Assembly: GCA_018372435.1 (NCBI GenBank)
Contig: JAHAJA010000009.1
Location: 62,001 to 126,000, forward strand
Reading direction: 5' to 3'
DNA: 64,000 bases
DNA from: Clostridiales bacterium
GTDB taxonomy: Bacteria; Bacillota; Clostridia; Lachnospirales; Lachnospiraceae
Shown: piece by piece, positions 18,493-28,050 of the stretch
Layout of the letters: every line of letters begins with the position of its first letter
How positions within the stretch are numbered: position 1 is the first letter of the stretch
Notes under the pieces: generated by a model
The model's input: the letters and a program-made list of their open reading frames with translations, nothing else
What the model was told of the DNA's origin: nothing
Databases searched by the model: none
Made by a program: the position numbers and the translations under genes

Positions 18493-20046
18493 TTACATTT
18501 GAGTTGAGAAGATATTCAGAACACTCTGGTAAATCTTAAGTCCCAATGGTCGATTCTTCCACTCTGCGTAAGTTACCTCTTTACACTGTTTTAAAGTCAT
18601 CGTAAAGTCAGCTTTAATATCCCCAATTATCTTTTTTTCTGACATGAAGACACCGCATTCATAATGAAGATAGAAACTTCTATAATCCATATTAATGGTA
18701 CCTACAACACCACAGTTTTCATTAATTATAGACTTTGCATGGATAAATCCAGGTGTATATTCATAGATCTTAATGCCATTCGCTAATAAGACACCATAAT
18801 TGTAATTCGTAAGAATCTTAACATGCTTCTTATCAGGTATGAATGGTGTAATAATTCTAACATCAACACCGCTTCTCGCTGCCATAATAAGGGCAAGCTG
18901 CATATCTTCCTCAATAATAAGATATGGTGTCGAGATGTATAGGTAATCATTCGCATAATGTATAATTTGCTTATATATGTTTTCAATTGGATTACTCGGA
19001 TTATTCACCGGTCCATCTGAGATAACGCAAGCAAAAGTCTGATTTGCCTCGAACTCAATAGTTGGTTTATAAATCGAATAATCTAGATATTCTCCTGTAC
19101 TAGCAACTTCCCACATCTGTAGAAATGTTACTGTTAGCCCCCATACTGCTTCACCAAATACTCGAACTGCAGTGTCTTTCCAGACACCAAATCTCTCTAT
19201 CAAATTCGCATATTCGTCAGCAATATTCATACCTCCAGTATAACCAATATTACCATCAATCACAACTATTTTCTGATGTGAACGATAATTCATAAATAAT
19301 TTGTCTGTATATTTGTGAATTGGATTAAATACACGTACTTGGATTCCTTCACTCTCAAGCATCTTTCTAAAGTTTTTTGGCGTACGAATCATAGCTCCAA
19401 AATCATCATATAGGAACTTAACTTCAACGCCTGCTTTTAGTTTTTCTAGAAGGATAGAGTGTAGTTCATCCCACAAACCACCTTCCGCAACAATGAAGAA
19501 GTCAATTAGAATAAACTTTTTAGCATTACGAATATCATCAAACATTGCATCAAAAGTATCTTCACCCATTGGGTAATAGGTAATACTATTATTTTTAAAC
19601 ATCGGAAAACCTTCTGACACCATATAATTGGAAACTCGTTCAATTTCTTTGTAATCTTCGCGAATTTCTTTTAAAATTTCATCATTAAACTCAAAAAAAG
19701 TATTACCTCTCTCAATTTTAGCTCTAATATTATTCGTTAACCGCTTATTAGCCGTGGACTTTCCCCATAGGGCGAACATAACATGGCCAGAAATCGGGAA
19801 CAACAATACAATACATATCCACGCAATCTTAAAGGATGGACATCTATTGTCATTCATCAATGCTATAACTACAAGAAAACTCAATACTTCTAGTATTACA
19901 TAAAAATATACAGTAAAACTTCTTAGCCAAAATGACAATCCTATAAGTACAGAGAATTGCATCACTACCAAAATACCGACCAATCCACCACGTAAAAAAC
20001 CACTAAGGTGACTCTTACACTTCCCTTTAATCTCATTAATCTTCAT
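18493..20046 (-). CDS. cls: Cardiolipin synthase (phospholipase D family)
   Basis: 517 aa. Two N-terminal membrane segments (about 17-70), then two phospholipase D halves. The first HKD motif is canonical (HQKIVVIDG). The second reads HAKSIINENCGVVG, where the eighth position carries Glu instead of the usual Asp. Condenses two phosphatidylglycerol molecules, or PG with PE in some types, to cardiolipin at the membrane. The WKDTAVRVFGEAV and RSFYLHYECGVFM stretches are family hallmarks. GGGAG precedes the ATG. Confidence 0.92.
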   Translation of the reverse strand: MKINEIKGKCKSHLSGFLRGGLVGILVVMQFSVLIGLSFWLRSFTVYFYVILEVLSFLVVIALMNDNRCPSFKIAWICIVLLFPISGHVMFALWGKSTANKRLTNNIRAKIERGNTFFEFNDEILKEIREDYKEIERVSNYMVSEGFPMFKNNSITYYPMGEDTFDAMFDDIRNAKKFILIDFFIVAEGGLWDELHSILLEKLKAGVEVKFLYDDFGAMIRTPKNFRKMLESEGIQVRVFNPIHKYTDKLFMNYRSHQKIVVIDGNIGYTGGMNIADEYANLIERFGVWKDTAVRVFGEAVWGLTVTFLQMWEVASTGEYLDYSIYKPTIEFEANQTFACVISDGPVNNPSNPIENIYKQIIHYANDYLYISTPYLIIEEDMQLALIMAARSGVDVRIITPFIPDKKHVKILTNYNYGVLLANGIKIYEYTPGFIHAKSIINENCGVVGTINMDYRSFYLHYECGVFMSEKKIIGDIKADFTMTLKQCKEVTYAEWKNRPLGLKIYQSVLNIFSTQM

Positions 20047-20240
20047 ACTCTAATCTCCCACCGTTTATGCAGATTTTGTAATCCACTATCATCCTTTTAA
20101 CGTAAGCTTTGATACTCTATAATCGAAGCTTAATAAGTATGATTTCAATTAAAATATTTAATCGTAACTATATAATATCCCCTATAATTATATAACTAAT
20201 CGCCTATCACATCCTTTTGTTTCATCTATTTGTTATTCAC

Positions 20241-21194
20241 CTATTTACTATTCTTTTTAGTATGCTGCTTTTTATTATTATTTTTATTGTTTTTATTATT
20301 TTTCTTGATTTCTCTTTTCTCATGTAAATACGCTCGTAAATCTGTTAACATATATTCATTATTTGTCGATTTCATATTAGGGAATGCCTTCAATAAACGA
20401 CGTTGAATAATATGTATATGATCAGAATGTGTAGAGTACTTTTCTTTCCATGAACGTATCTTTTCTTCAATTTCATTATAACGTCCACTATGGTCTATAC
20501 TACCCTTTGTCTCCTCCATACGTATGCGTATATTTTCTAAGAATTCAGCAATATTACCACCCTCAAGTTTTTTACGCAATTCTTCTTTTGATGCATATAA
20601 TCTGCTTTTTTCCATATAAGTTGCAAATTCTTCCCTTAGCTTACGCATATTTGTAAGTTTTTGATTCAGTTTTAAAGTAGAGATAACTGTTGAAACTAAG
20701 TCAACTAATATTATCACCATCATAAGGATTGCAAGAATCTCACCAATCCTTCGTGGAATCCTATGTATCAATGAATTCGATAATGGTTTTAAGAATATGG
20801 TCATAAGTACGGATAACATTCCCCAAAACAAAGATACGATAGGACATACCCTTCCTTGTACATTATATCGATAATTACTATAATCCCACCACTTAGCATG
20901 GAATATTTTCTCCATAACATAAGAGGTTGTGAACTCTAGTATGGTTGCTAGTATCATACCACCTAGAAAAACCAAAAACAAATTCTTTGATACGGGATCT
21001 AGAATAATACATATTAAAACAGCACCTGCACCATATATAGGAATTATAGGTCCATTTAAGAATCCACGATTGACAAAAGATTTTCGTTTGACAGACACCA
21101 AACAAGATTCATATACCCAACCAAATAAACTATACAATAAAAAGGTATAGAATATATAATAAAAATCAAAGCCAAAAATATTAATACTAAACAT
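20241..21194 (-). CDS. CmpB/PF06541-type multispanning membrane protein
   Basis: 317 aa. The N-terminal 170 residues hold five to six membrane segments with the hallmark LYSLFGWVYESCLVSVKRKSF, NRGFLNGPIIPIYGAGA and KWWDYSNYRYNVQGRVCP stretches of the family loosely called putative ABC-transporter type IV. The rest is a cytoplasmic helical region (about 175-290) and a Lys/Asn homopolymeric tail. No ATPase is nearby, so the transporter label is doubtful; function unknown. The ATG at 21194 has GAGGAAAGACT upstream. Monocistronic, divergent from the YprB-like gene. Confidence 0.75.
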   Translation of the reverse strand: MFSINIFGFDFYYIFYTFLLYSLFGWVYESCLVSVKRKSFVNRGFLNGPIIPIYGAGAVLICIILDPVSKNLFLVFLGGMILATILEFTTSYVMEKIFHAKWWDYSNYRYNVQGRVCPIVSLFWGMLSVLMTIFLKPLSNSLIHRIPRRIGEILAILMMVIILVDLVSTVISTLKLNQKLTNMRKLREEFATYMEKSRLYASKEELRKKLEGGNIAEFLENIRIRMEETKGSIDHSGRYNEIEEKIRSWKEKYSTHSDHIHIIQRRLLKAFPNMKSTNNEYMLTDLRAYLHEKREIKKNNKNNKNNNKKQHTKKNSK

Positions 21195-21402
21195 AGTCTT
21201 TCCTCTTTCCTGTAAAATAATAGCTTTATAACATATAAAATTATTTTAACATAAATTGCATAAAAATCCTAGTAGGATTACTATCCTCCTTTTTACCTTA
21301 TAACGCTCCTTGTTGCTGCTTGCTATAAATATAAAACCTTGTTATAATCTTCTAAAGACAAATAATGCTTCTAACGTTATTAATATAGAAAGAGGATGAC
21401 CT

Positions 21403-22575
21403 ATGATAACAATTGAGAAAAAACTATCTACCTCATCTGTTTACTCATTCCATAACCAGATACCTTATGAAGATATGGTATTCTTCGATATTGAAACAAC
21501 TGGATTTTCACCAAACAATACGATACTATACTTAATTGGTTGTGCTTACTATCGTGATAATTCTTGGAATTTGATTCAGTGGTTTGCAGATGACAATACA
21601 AGTGAGAAACAGATTCTTCACTCCTTTTTTGATTTCATTTCAGATTATAAAGTATTAATACACTTTAACGGTGAGGGGTTTGATATTCCCTACATTCAGA
21701 AGAAATGTGCAAAGATTGGACTAGACTATACCTTTGATAATATAACAAGTTATGATATATATAAGAAATTATTACCTTATAAGAAATTGTTTAAGTTAGA
21801 GAATTTTAAGCAAAAAACTATTGAACAATTCTTGCGTATCCCAAGAAATGATACTTTCTCTGGTGGTGAATTAATTCAGGTATATGCTAATTTCCTTGGT
21901 ATGAAGAAACTTGAACAACTAAAAAGTCGCAATCATGAAGTGTCACCTGTTAAGAATCTCGAAGCTCGTATACAATATAACAATAATGGTACAACTTCAG
22001 CTTCTGATTCTTCTGTTTTCCTTCAACAACTTCTTCTACATAATGAAGAAGATGTTCAAGGTATGTTACCACTAACGCAGATTCTTGCCTATCGCGACCT
22101 ATTTACTGACTGCTATCTAAACATTAATTCCTCAATAGAAAAAGACCAATTAGTGATCCATTTCACTCTCTCATCATCACTTCCTCAAGGTGTTAGTTAC
22201 GGTACTGATTCCCTTTATTTTAGTGCATATGGTGACCAAGCCCTATTAAAAGTTGAACTTTACCAAAACGAACTGAAGTTTTTCTATGACAATTACAAGG
22301 ACTACTATTATCTTCCAAAAGAAGACACTGCCATTCATAAAAGTGTTGCCTTCTACGTTGATAAGAACTTTCGAACTCGTGCCAAAGCAGCTAATTGCTA
22401 CAGTAAGAAAACTGGACGCTTCGTACCTCAATATGAAGAACTCTATACCCCTCACTTTAAGATTGATTATAATGACAAGTTCTCTTACGTAGAAGTTACG
22501 GAGGAATTTTTGCAAGATTCAGAAAAACTATGTTCATATGCTTCCCATATTCTAAGACACCTGTTAAAATTATAG
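21403..22575 (+). CDS. YprB-like ribonuclease H-fold exonuclease
   Basis: 390 aa. Residues 25-215 form the RNase H-like exonuclease fold: first acidic motif FDIETTGF, second NGEGFDIPYI, third motif NEEDVQGMLPL, consistent with DnaQ-type metal binding. The remainder (215-390) is a less conserved beta-rich domain. The family (PF13482) is linked to DNA/RNA processing; B. subtilis YprB has no settled role. GAGG lies seven bases before the ATG. Single gene, followed by convergent hairpins. Confidence 0.8.
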   Translation: MITIEKKLSTSSVYSFHNQIPYEDMVFFDIETTGFSPNNTILYLIGCAYYRDNSWNLIQWFADDNTSEKQILHSFFDFISDYKVLIHFNGEGFDIPYIQKKCAKIGLDYTFDNITSYDIYKKLLPYKKLFKLENFKQKTIEQFLRIPRNDTFSGGELIQVYANFLGMKKLEQLKSRNHEVSPVKNLEARIQYNNNGTTSASDSSVFLQQLLLHNEEDVQGMLPLTQILAYRDLFTDCYLNINSSIEKDQLVIHFTLSSSLPQGVSYGTDSLYFSAYGDQALLKVELYQNELKFFYDNYKDYYYLPKEDTAIHKSVAFYVDKNFRTRAKAANCYSKKTGRFVPQYEELYTPHFKIDYNDKFSYVEVTEEFLQDSEKLCSYASHILRHLLKL

Positions 22576-22590
22576 CAATACTTATCTATC

Positions 22591-22630
22591 AAAAAAGACT
22601 CTATTCTTAATCCCTAAGAAAAGAGTCTTT
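22591..22630 (-). terminator. Distal terminator for rpmF, opposing the YprB-like gene
   Basis: AAAGACTCT (22594-22602) pairs with AGAGTCTTT (22622-22630); the T run follows on the minus strand (22596-22591). It also closes the plus-strand transcript. Confidence 0.6.
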
Positions 22631-22653
22631 ACCAATTATAGAGTATACCACGC

Positions 22654-22701
22654 AAAAAAACCCCTACAACCATTGATATCTCAAAGGTTATAAGGGTTTA
22701 A
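22654..22701 (-). terminator. Terminator of yceD-rpmF
   Basis: Stem AACC(C) with an outer AAACCC/GGGTTT and inner CAACC/GGTTA pairing, followed on the minus strand by seven T, directly after the rpmF stop codon. Confidence 0.75.
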
Positions 22702-22705
22702 GAAA

Positions 22706-22885
22706 TTATTCTGCAGAGATAATCTCTTTTTTGTTATATGAACCGCAAGCTTTACAAACTCTGTGTGGCATCATTAATTCTCCACATTTGCTGCATTTAA
22801 CTAAATTTGGAGCAGTCATTTTCCAGTTTGCTCTACGGCTGTCTCTTCTTGCTTTTGAAGATTTATTCTTTGGACAGATAGACAT
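22706..22885 (-). CDS. rpmF: 50S ribosomal protein L32
   Basis: 59 aa, read directly from the sequence as it is short. Begins MSICPKNKSSKARRDSRRAN and carries the zinc-ribbon pairs C-x2-C (KCSKCGEL) and C-x2-C (VCKACGSY) typical of the zinc-binding L32 form. Part of the large ribosomal subunit. AGGAGG lies just upstream of the ATG. It follows yceD by 42 bases, the classical yceD-rpmF pairing. Confidence 0.96.
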   Translation of the reverse strand: MSICPKNKSSKARRDSRRANWKMTAPNLVKCSKCGELMMPHRVCKACGSYNKKEIISAE

Positions 22886-22927
22886 GAGTACACCTCCTTA
22901 AAAATATAACTGATTTACTACAATCAA

Positions 22928-23449
22928 TTACTTTGAATTATTGAAGATATCAAGGATAGCTGACATTCTTGGGTCTAAGCTCGTGCTTTCGCAATTGCAA
23001 GTCCCCCTATTAAGATTCTTACCGCATACATTGCAAATTCCTTTGCAATCATCGGAACAAACAACTTTCATAGGAAAATCAATTAGAATCTCACCATAGA
23101 CAAGTTTGTCTACATCTAAATCATATCCATTAATATAATTCATTTCATCTAGTTCCTCGATACGTTCTTCCTCTGTCTTTCCAAAATCAATTTCTTTTGA
23201 TATGGAGATATCTAGAGTAGTCTCAACGTCTTCGAGACATCTGCTACAAGGAATCATAAGTACAATTATTGTGCTTCCTTCGATTAATAACTTCTTCTTA
23301 CCAAGGTTGGTAATTGTAAGTTCAAGCGGGTTCTTCACTTTAAATTCGTATGTTTCTCGTCGTAGCTTGAAGTTCTCCAACTCAATTGGAGCTGTTATTC
23401 TTTCGACTTTGTCAGGAACTAACATAATCTCTGATAAATTAATGATCAT
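22928..23449 (-). CDS. yceD: YceD/DUF177-family protein
   Basis: 173 aa. The central stretch has the C-x2-C pair SRCLEDVE, and the C-terminus has VVCSDDCKGICNVCGKNLN followed by TCNCES, giving a cysteine cluster usual for clostridial members. The family is coupled to rpmF, and homologues affect 23S rRNA or ribosome assembly; the exact role here is inferred from that pairing. AGGAG precedes the ATG by seven bases. Confidence 0.88.
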   Translation of the reverse strand: MIINLSEIMLVPDKVERITAPIELENFKLRRETYEFKVKNPLELTITNLGKKKLLIEGSTIIVLMIPCSRCLEDVETTLDISISKEIDFGKTEEERIEELDEMNYINGYDLDVDKLVYGEILIDFPMKVVCSDDCKGICNVCGKNLNRGTCNCESTSLDPRMSAILDIFNNSK

Positions 23450-23766
23450 AGTTATCTCCTATCTGTGAATCAGACTTCTCTCACGCTTCTTGACATGTTC
23501 ATGTTTGGGTTATCAACATTATCGCACATCATTAATAAAAAGCGTGAAAACACTTTGTTTCACACCCTTAATATTATACATACTATACCATACTTTGTCA
23601 ACCTTTAATTTGTCGTTTTGTACGGTTGTATGTACTATAATTGCATCTCTTAATAAGGCAATTATAATAATCAAAAGACTGCACACATTATATACAGAAG
23701 GTTTACAATACGTAATTTCTATTCTCATGTATCCGATGTGGCAGCCCTTAATACTTACATAATGAA
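23450..23766. other. Intergenic region between ackA and yceD
   Basis: 317 bases without a gene. It holds the terminator at 23535-23564, a separate 9-bp hairpin TATAATTGC (23636-23644) with its complement at 23658-23666, and the yceD leader. The hairpin has no U tract and its role is unknown. No coding potential was recognised. Confidence 0.5.
23535..23564 (-). terminator. Terminator after ackA
   Basis: On the minus strand GTGAAAC pairs with GTTTTCAC (one bulge), followed by five T. It lies about 200 bases after the ackA stop. Confidence 0.6.
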
Positions 23767-24957
23767 TTAAATTAGAGCTACTGTTTCTCTTGCAATTGCA
23801 AGTTCTTCATTAGTAGGAATAATAGCAACTTTAACTTTAGAATCTGGAGTAGAGATTAAGATGTCGTCGCCTCTCTTACTATTATTTTCTTTATCTAAAG
23901 TAACTCCAAGGTATCCTAAATAACTAACAACATCAGCGCGAACTAAGTCGTCATTCTCACCAATACCAGCTGTGAAAGCAATTGCATCTACACCATTCAT
24001 AGCTGCAACATATGCACCGATGTATTTTGCTACACGGTATGAGAATACAGCAAGAGCTTGAGTTGCAAGAATATTACCTTCTTCTGAAGCTGTTGTTAAA
24101 TCTCTAAAATCACTTGACAATCCACCTGATAAACCTTGAACACCAGATTCTTTGTTTAGAATTGTCATGATTTCAGATATGTTTTTACCTTCTTTATTAG
24201 CAATGAATTCAATGATTGCTGGATCAAGATCACCACTACGAGTTCCCATTAAAAGACCTTCTAATGGAGTGAGACCCATACTAGTATCTACTGATTTACC
24301 ATTTAACACAGCAGAAACACTTGCTCCGTTACCTAAGTGACAAACGATAATCTTAGAATTGTTGATGTCTAATCCTACGAATTCAGCCATTCTCTTTGAT
24401 ACGAAGCTATGACTAGTTCCGTGGAAACCGTATCTTCTGATTTTATATTTATCATAGTACTCTGAAGGAAGACCATATAAATATGCTTTGGCTGGCATTG
24501 TTTGATGGAAAGCTGTATCAAATACGGCTACCATTGGTACGTTTGGCATAAGTGCTTTACAAGCGTTAATACCTATTAAGTTTGCTGGATTGTGTAATGG
24601 TGCAAGATCATTACATTCTTCAATCGCTTTTATAACTTCATCATTGATTACTACTGAATGTGCAAACTTTTCACCACCATGTACAACTCTATGACCTACT
24701 GCACCAATTTCATCAAGGGATTTGATAACACCATTTTCTGGATCAATAAGTGCCTCTAATACGATCTTGATTGCAGTTTCATGTGTTTCCATTGTAACTT
24801 CTTTTTCTACTTTTGCACCAGTATTTGATTTGTACTTGAATTTTCCATCAATTCCGATTCTTTCGCAGATTCCCGAAGCTAATGCTTTTTCTGTGTCTGC
24901 ATTAATTAATTGATATTTTAAAGATGAACTTCCACAATTGATAACTAATACGTTCAT
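23767..24957 (-). CDS. ackA: Acetate kinase
   Basis: 396 aa, normal length. Opens MNVLVINCGSSSLKYQLI (phosphate 1 motif); VGHRVVHGGEKF, VFDTAFHQTMP, RRYGFHGTSH, CHLGNGASV and GIGEND motifs of the ASKHA fold are intact. Converts acetyl phosphate + ADP to acetate + ATP, the last step of fermentative acetate formation. AGGAGG lies five bases before the ATG. It follows pta by 130 bases on the same strand; that gap has a small TCGCACC/GGTGCGA hairpin (25027-25061) which may modulate read-through. Confidence 0.98.
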   Translation of the reverse strand: MNVLVINCGSSSLKYQLINADTEKALASGICERIGIDGKFKYKSNTGAKVEKEVTMETHETAIKIVLEALIDPENGVIKSLDEIGAVGHRVVHGGEKFAHSVVINDEVIKAIEECNDLAPLHNPANLIGINACKALMPNVPMVAVFDTAFHQTMPAKAYLYGLPSEYYDKYKIRRYGFHGTSHSFVSKRMAEFVGLDINNSKIIVCHLGNGASVSAVLNGKSVDTSMGLTPLEGLLMGTRSGDLDPAIIEFIANKEGKNISEIMTILNKESGVQGLSGGLSSDFRDLTTASEEGNILATQALAVFSYRVAKYIGAYVAAMNGVDAIAFTAGIGENDDLVRADVVSYLGYLGVTLDKENNSKRGDDILISTPDSKVKVAIIPTNEELAIARETVALI

Positions 24958-25087
24958 AAAAACCTCCTGTTATAATAGTATATCTAATACTATTACCCTT
25001 TTCTGTATGTTCTAATCATGAGATAATCGCACCAAACAAAATAATTACATGCTCGGTGCGACATTAATTTATAAGCTGATTGTTATA

Positions 25088-26086
25088 TTATTTTGTTGCT
25101 GCTGCTTGCACTGCAGTAATTGCTATAACACCTACGATATCATCTGCACAACATCCTCTTGATAAATCGTTAACTGGTCTTGCAATACCTTGTGTAATTG
25201 GTCCATAAGCTTCGGCTTTTGCTAAACGTTGTACTAATTTGTAACCGATATTTCCTGCATCTAAGTCAGGGAATACTAATACGTTTGCTTTACCAGCAAT
25301 TTCGCTTTCTGGAGCTTTTGAAGCTCCTACACTAGGAACTATTGCTGCATCAGCTTGAAGTTCACCGTCAATTTTGATTTCTGGATATAGTTCTTTTGCA
25401 ATCTTAGTAGCTTCAACTACTTTATCAACATCAGCATGTTTTGCGCTACCTTTTGTTGAGTGTGACAACATAGCTACGATTGGTTCTTCCTCAACTAATA
25501 ATTCGAAACTCTTAGCTGATGAACTTGCGATTGCTGCTAATTCTTCTGCGTTAGGATTTTGATTTAATCCTGCATCTGAGAATATGAATGTTCCGTTCGC
25601 ACCATATTCACAATTTGGCACAACCATTAAGAAAAATGCTGATACGAGTTTCGTACCTGGAGCTGTCTTAAGAATCTGTAATGAAGGTCTTAATACATCT
25701 GCTGTCGCATGACATGCGCCTGCAACCATACCATCTGCATCCCCTGCTTTAACCATAGTTACACCAAAGAATAAATAATCTTTTGTTAAAAGTTCTTCTG
25801 CCTTCTCTGGAGTCATTCCTTTATTCTTACGAAGCTCTACAAGTAAATCTATGTATGCATTCAATTTATCAAATTTCATTGGATCTACAATAGTAGCTTT
25901 AGAGATATCAAGTCCATCTGCACCTTTTTCAATTTCTTCTTTGTTACCTACTAAAACTAAATCAGCAATTCCTTCTGCTAAGATTTTAGAAGCAGCTTCT
26001 AACGTTCTTCTGTCGTTAGTTTCTGGTAATACAATTGTCATCTTGTTTTGTTTTGCTCTTTCTTTAATAGCATCGATAAATCCCAC
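25088..26086 (-). CDS. pta: Phosphate acetyltransferase
   Basis: 332 aa from GTG at 26086, chosen because AAAGGAG lies eight bases upstream and the next residues are the family start GFIDAIKERAKQ; an ATG 39 bases earlier has no support. Conserved blocks: VLPETNDRRTL, ADGMVAGACHATADVLRPSLQ, GELQADAAI and LVFPDLDAGNIGYKL. Converts acetyl-CoA + phosphate to acetyl phosphate, feeding AckA. A strong promoter lies 69-97 bases upstream, overlapped by two TGTATACA dyads. Confidence 0.97.
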   Translation of the reverse strand: MGFIDAIKERAKQNKMTIVLPETNDRRTLEAASKILAEGIADLVLVGNKEEIEKGADGLDISKATIVDPMKFDKLNAYIDLLVELRKNKGMTPEKAEELLTKDYLFFGVTMVKAGDADGMVAGACHATADVLRPSLQILKTAPGTKLVSAFFLMVVPNCEYGANGTFIFSDAGLNQNPNAEELAAIASSSAKSFELLVEEEPIVAMLSHSTKGSAKHADVDKVVEATKIAKELYPEIKIDGELQADAAIVPSVGASKAPESEIAGKANVLVFPDLDAGNIGYKLVQRLAKAEAYGPITQGIARPVNDLSRGCCADDIVGVIAITAVQAAATK

Positions 26087-26145
26087 GATTTTATCTCCTT
26101 TCGTATTTGGCAATAGACCACACATACTATGCTTATTGTCTTAAT

Positions 26146-26184
26146 CTTGTATACATTATACTCTATATGTTTATTGTATACAAG
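26146..26184 (-). promoter_or_regulatory. pta-ackA promoter with paired operator-like dyads
   Basis: Minus-strand TTGTAT (26183-26178), 17-base spacer, TATAAT (26160-26155). CTTGTATAC at 26146-26154 and its complement at 26176-26184 form a perfect 9-bp inverted repeat, and each arm contains the palindrome TGTATACA. One lies on the -35 box and the other just after the -10 box, a good place for a repressor. GntR-type regulators bind similar sites; the protein is unknown. Confidence 0.6.
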
Positions 26185-26301
26185 CACTTTTTTAAATACA
26201 ATTTCTTATCCCATAAACAATGTGTATCCATTAATATACTTATTACATCACCTTTTGCTAATATAATCTCATTATTATACAATAACCTCGTTTTATTACA
26301 A

Positions 26302-27174
26302 TTATTCATTATTATTTACATATCCAATAGCTTGTCCCATGTGCAGCATTGTTTCATAACCATTCTTTGTATTAACTAACAGTTCATTATCTATTTTTAC
26401 TTTATGGGAATCTAATAATAGTACAATGCTGGAACCTCCGAACTCAAACCTACCCTTTTCCTGTCCTTTCGTAACTTCTAACTCTTGGTGATAATTTGAG
26501 ATCTTGCCAACCATAAGAGCACCTACTTCCATCTGAACAATGTCTCCAAACTTCTGTGTCTTTATTACTGTATACTCTCTGGAATTTTCTTTATAGATTT
26601 TTACGTAGTTGTTGGCTATTGGATTAACTGTATGAAGAATACCCTTGATTTGAATATTCTTTCCTTTACATCCATCGGCAGGGTAACAATATCTATGATA
26701 ATCATCAACCGTAAGTCTTACGATAACAAGGTATCCACCCCGATATTGCTTTGCTAATTCTTTATTACGCAGAAGACTTGTTACTGTATAGTTACTATTT
26801 TTAATAGAAACTACTAACTTGTCCGATACCGGGTATACACTTACTTTTCCATCTGATGGTGATATTATTGTATCTTCACTATCATCAATTGGTCTCTTTT
26901 CCTTCTTGATTTGCCTCATGAAGAAATCATTGTATGAATTGTAATATTGATCTACGTAATCCTCCAAATCAATCCCATTATTCTTAATAAATGTTGGGAT
27001 TAGTAATGTAGATAACCGAGAATTCAGCACCAATCCACCTACTTTTGAAATAATAGGATTTACAAACAGTTTCATAATTCCTCTTCCAACAGGACTGGTA
27101 TAGATTTCACGTAATAAAAGATCTTGCTTCGTTTCTTTCTCAACTTTGTTTCCTTCTAAATCAATATATTTCAT
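26302..27174 (-). CDS. psd: Phosphatidylserine decarboxylase proenzyme
   Basis: 290 aa. The N-terminal half has YNSYNDFFMRQIKKEKRP and SPSDGKV; the conserved histidine lies in DDYHRYCYP; the processing site near the C-terminus is FGGSS, where self-cleavage at Gly-Ser would yield a pyruvoyl group. Converts phosphatidylserine to phosphatidylethanolamine at the membrane. Matches the clostridial type with a GSS site rather than the LGST of E. coli. AGGAG precedes the ATG. Last gene of the phospholipid operon, after pssA. Confidence 0.94.
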   Translation of the reverse strand: MKYIDLEGNKVEKETKQDLLLREIYTSPVGRGIMKLFVNPIISKVGGLVLNSRLSTLLIPTFIKNNGIDLEDYVDQYYNSYNDFFMRQIKKEKRPIDDSEDTIISPSDGKVSVYPVSDKLVVSIKNSNYTVTSLLRNKELAKQYRGGYLVIVRLTVDDYHRYCYPADGCKGKNIQIKGILHTVNPIANNYVKIYKENSREYTVIKTQKFGDIVQMEVGALMVGKISNYHQELEVTKGQEKGRFEFGGSSIVLLLDSHKVKIDNELLVNTKNGYETMLHMGQAIGYVNNNE

Positions 27175-27303
27175 ACGTGCTCCTATCCCTTCTTTAATAT
27201 TTCCATATCTTTCTTCTACTATCTTATACTATTATATTAATCTTGTAAAATACAAAATACTTTATAGTATACGTATTTTATTATTTACCGATATTTTGTC
27301 TTC

Positions 27304-27352
27304 TATAAAAAAGATTCGTAGATTTGTGAATACACACATACTACGAATCTTT
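27304..27352 (-). terminator. Hairpin between pssA and psd
   Basis: Perfect 12-bp stem AAAGATTCGTAG (27310-27321) with CTACGAATCTTT (27341-27352), followed on the minus strand by six T. It should attenuate or end the PAP2-flippase-pssA transcript before psd. Confidence 0.75.
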
Positions 27353-27378
27353 AATTTGTAATTATAATTATCTTCGTT

Positions 27379-28002
27379 CTAAAGTAATTCCAATACTTTT
27401 AGAAAAATTACAGTTGCGAAGGCAATCATAATAATAGATTCTGATCTACCTGGTTTTTTAACTTTAATATTAAGTAAGAATAACATAGCAATAACCAAGA
27501 TAACCACTTCTAAAACTGGTAAGAATGTAAATTGGTTACGGAATAAGTATAAAAAAGGTAAAAGAATTGCAACACTTGTAACAGGAAGTCCTTGATATTG
27601 TTTACGATTCTCACAAGTCTCTTCTTGACGTTTTTCTTCCATTACGTTGAAGAAGCCTAATCGTATAACAGCTGCTAGCACATATAGGATAATACATAAA
27701 TTACCCAACACCCCTGTTGCTCCAAAGGAATACACTATAATTGCCGGGAAAGCACCAAAGCAGATTAAATCGCACAGTGAATCAATCTGAATCCCAAAGC
27801 GTTTTTCATCATCCGTTCTGTCCATAGCTCTTGCGATCTTCCCATCAAACATATCACATAATCCCGATATCATAAGGCATACGAAAGCAATCTTGTGGTT
27901 TTCATTCAAGGCTTGTGTCATTCCATATATGGAAAAGGCTAAACCTATATATGTTAAAACTACTGAAAAATTATAAAATCCTATCATTCTCTTTTCTCTC
28001 AT
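27379..28002 (-). CDS. pssA: CDP-diacylglycerol-serine O-phosphatidyltransferase
   Basis: 207 aa membrane protein with six to seven hydrophobic segments. The CDP-alcohol phosphatidyltransferase motif DG-x2-AR-x8-G-x3-D-x3-D is complete in FDGKIARAMDR followed by FGIQIDSLCD. Makes phosphatidylserine from CDP-diacylglycerol and serine; pairing with psd downstream supports serine as the substrate. AAGGATTTCAAG precedes the ATG. It follows the flippase-like gene by 48 bases. Confidence 0.92.
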   Translation of the reverse strand: MREKRMIGFYNFSVVLTYIGLAFSIYGMTQALNENHKIAFVCLMISGLCDMFDGKIARAMDRTDDEKRFGIQIDSLCDLICFGAFPAIIVYSFGATGVLGNLCIILYVLAAVIRLGFFNVMEEKRQEETCENRKQYQGLPVTSVAILLPFLYLFRNQFTFLPVLEVVILVIAMLFLLNIKVKKPGRSESIIMIAFATVIFLKVLELL

Positions 28003-28050
28003 CTTGAAATCCTTCCCTCTTTAAAACTTGTCATTATAATTCACCACATT

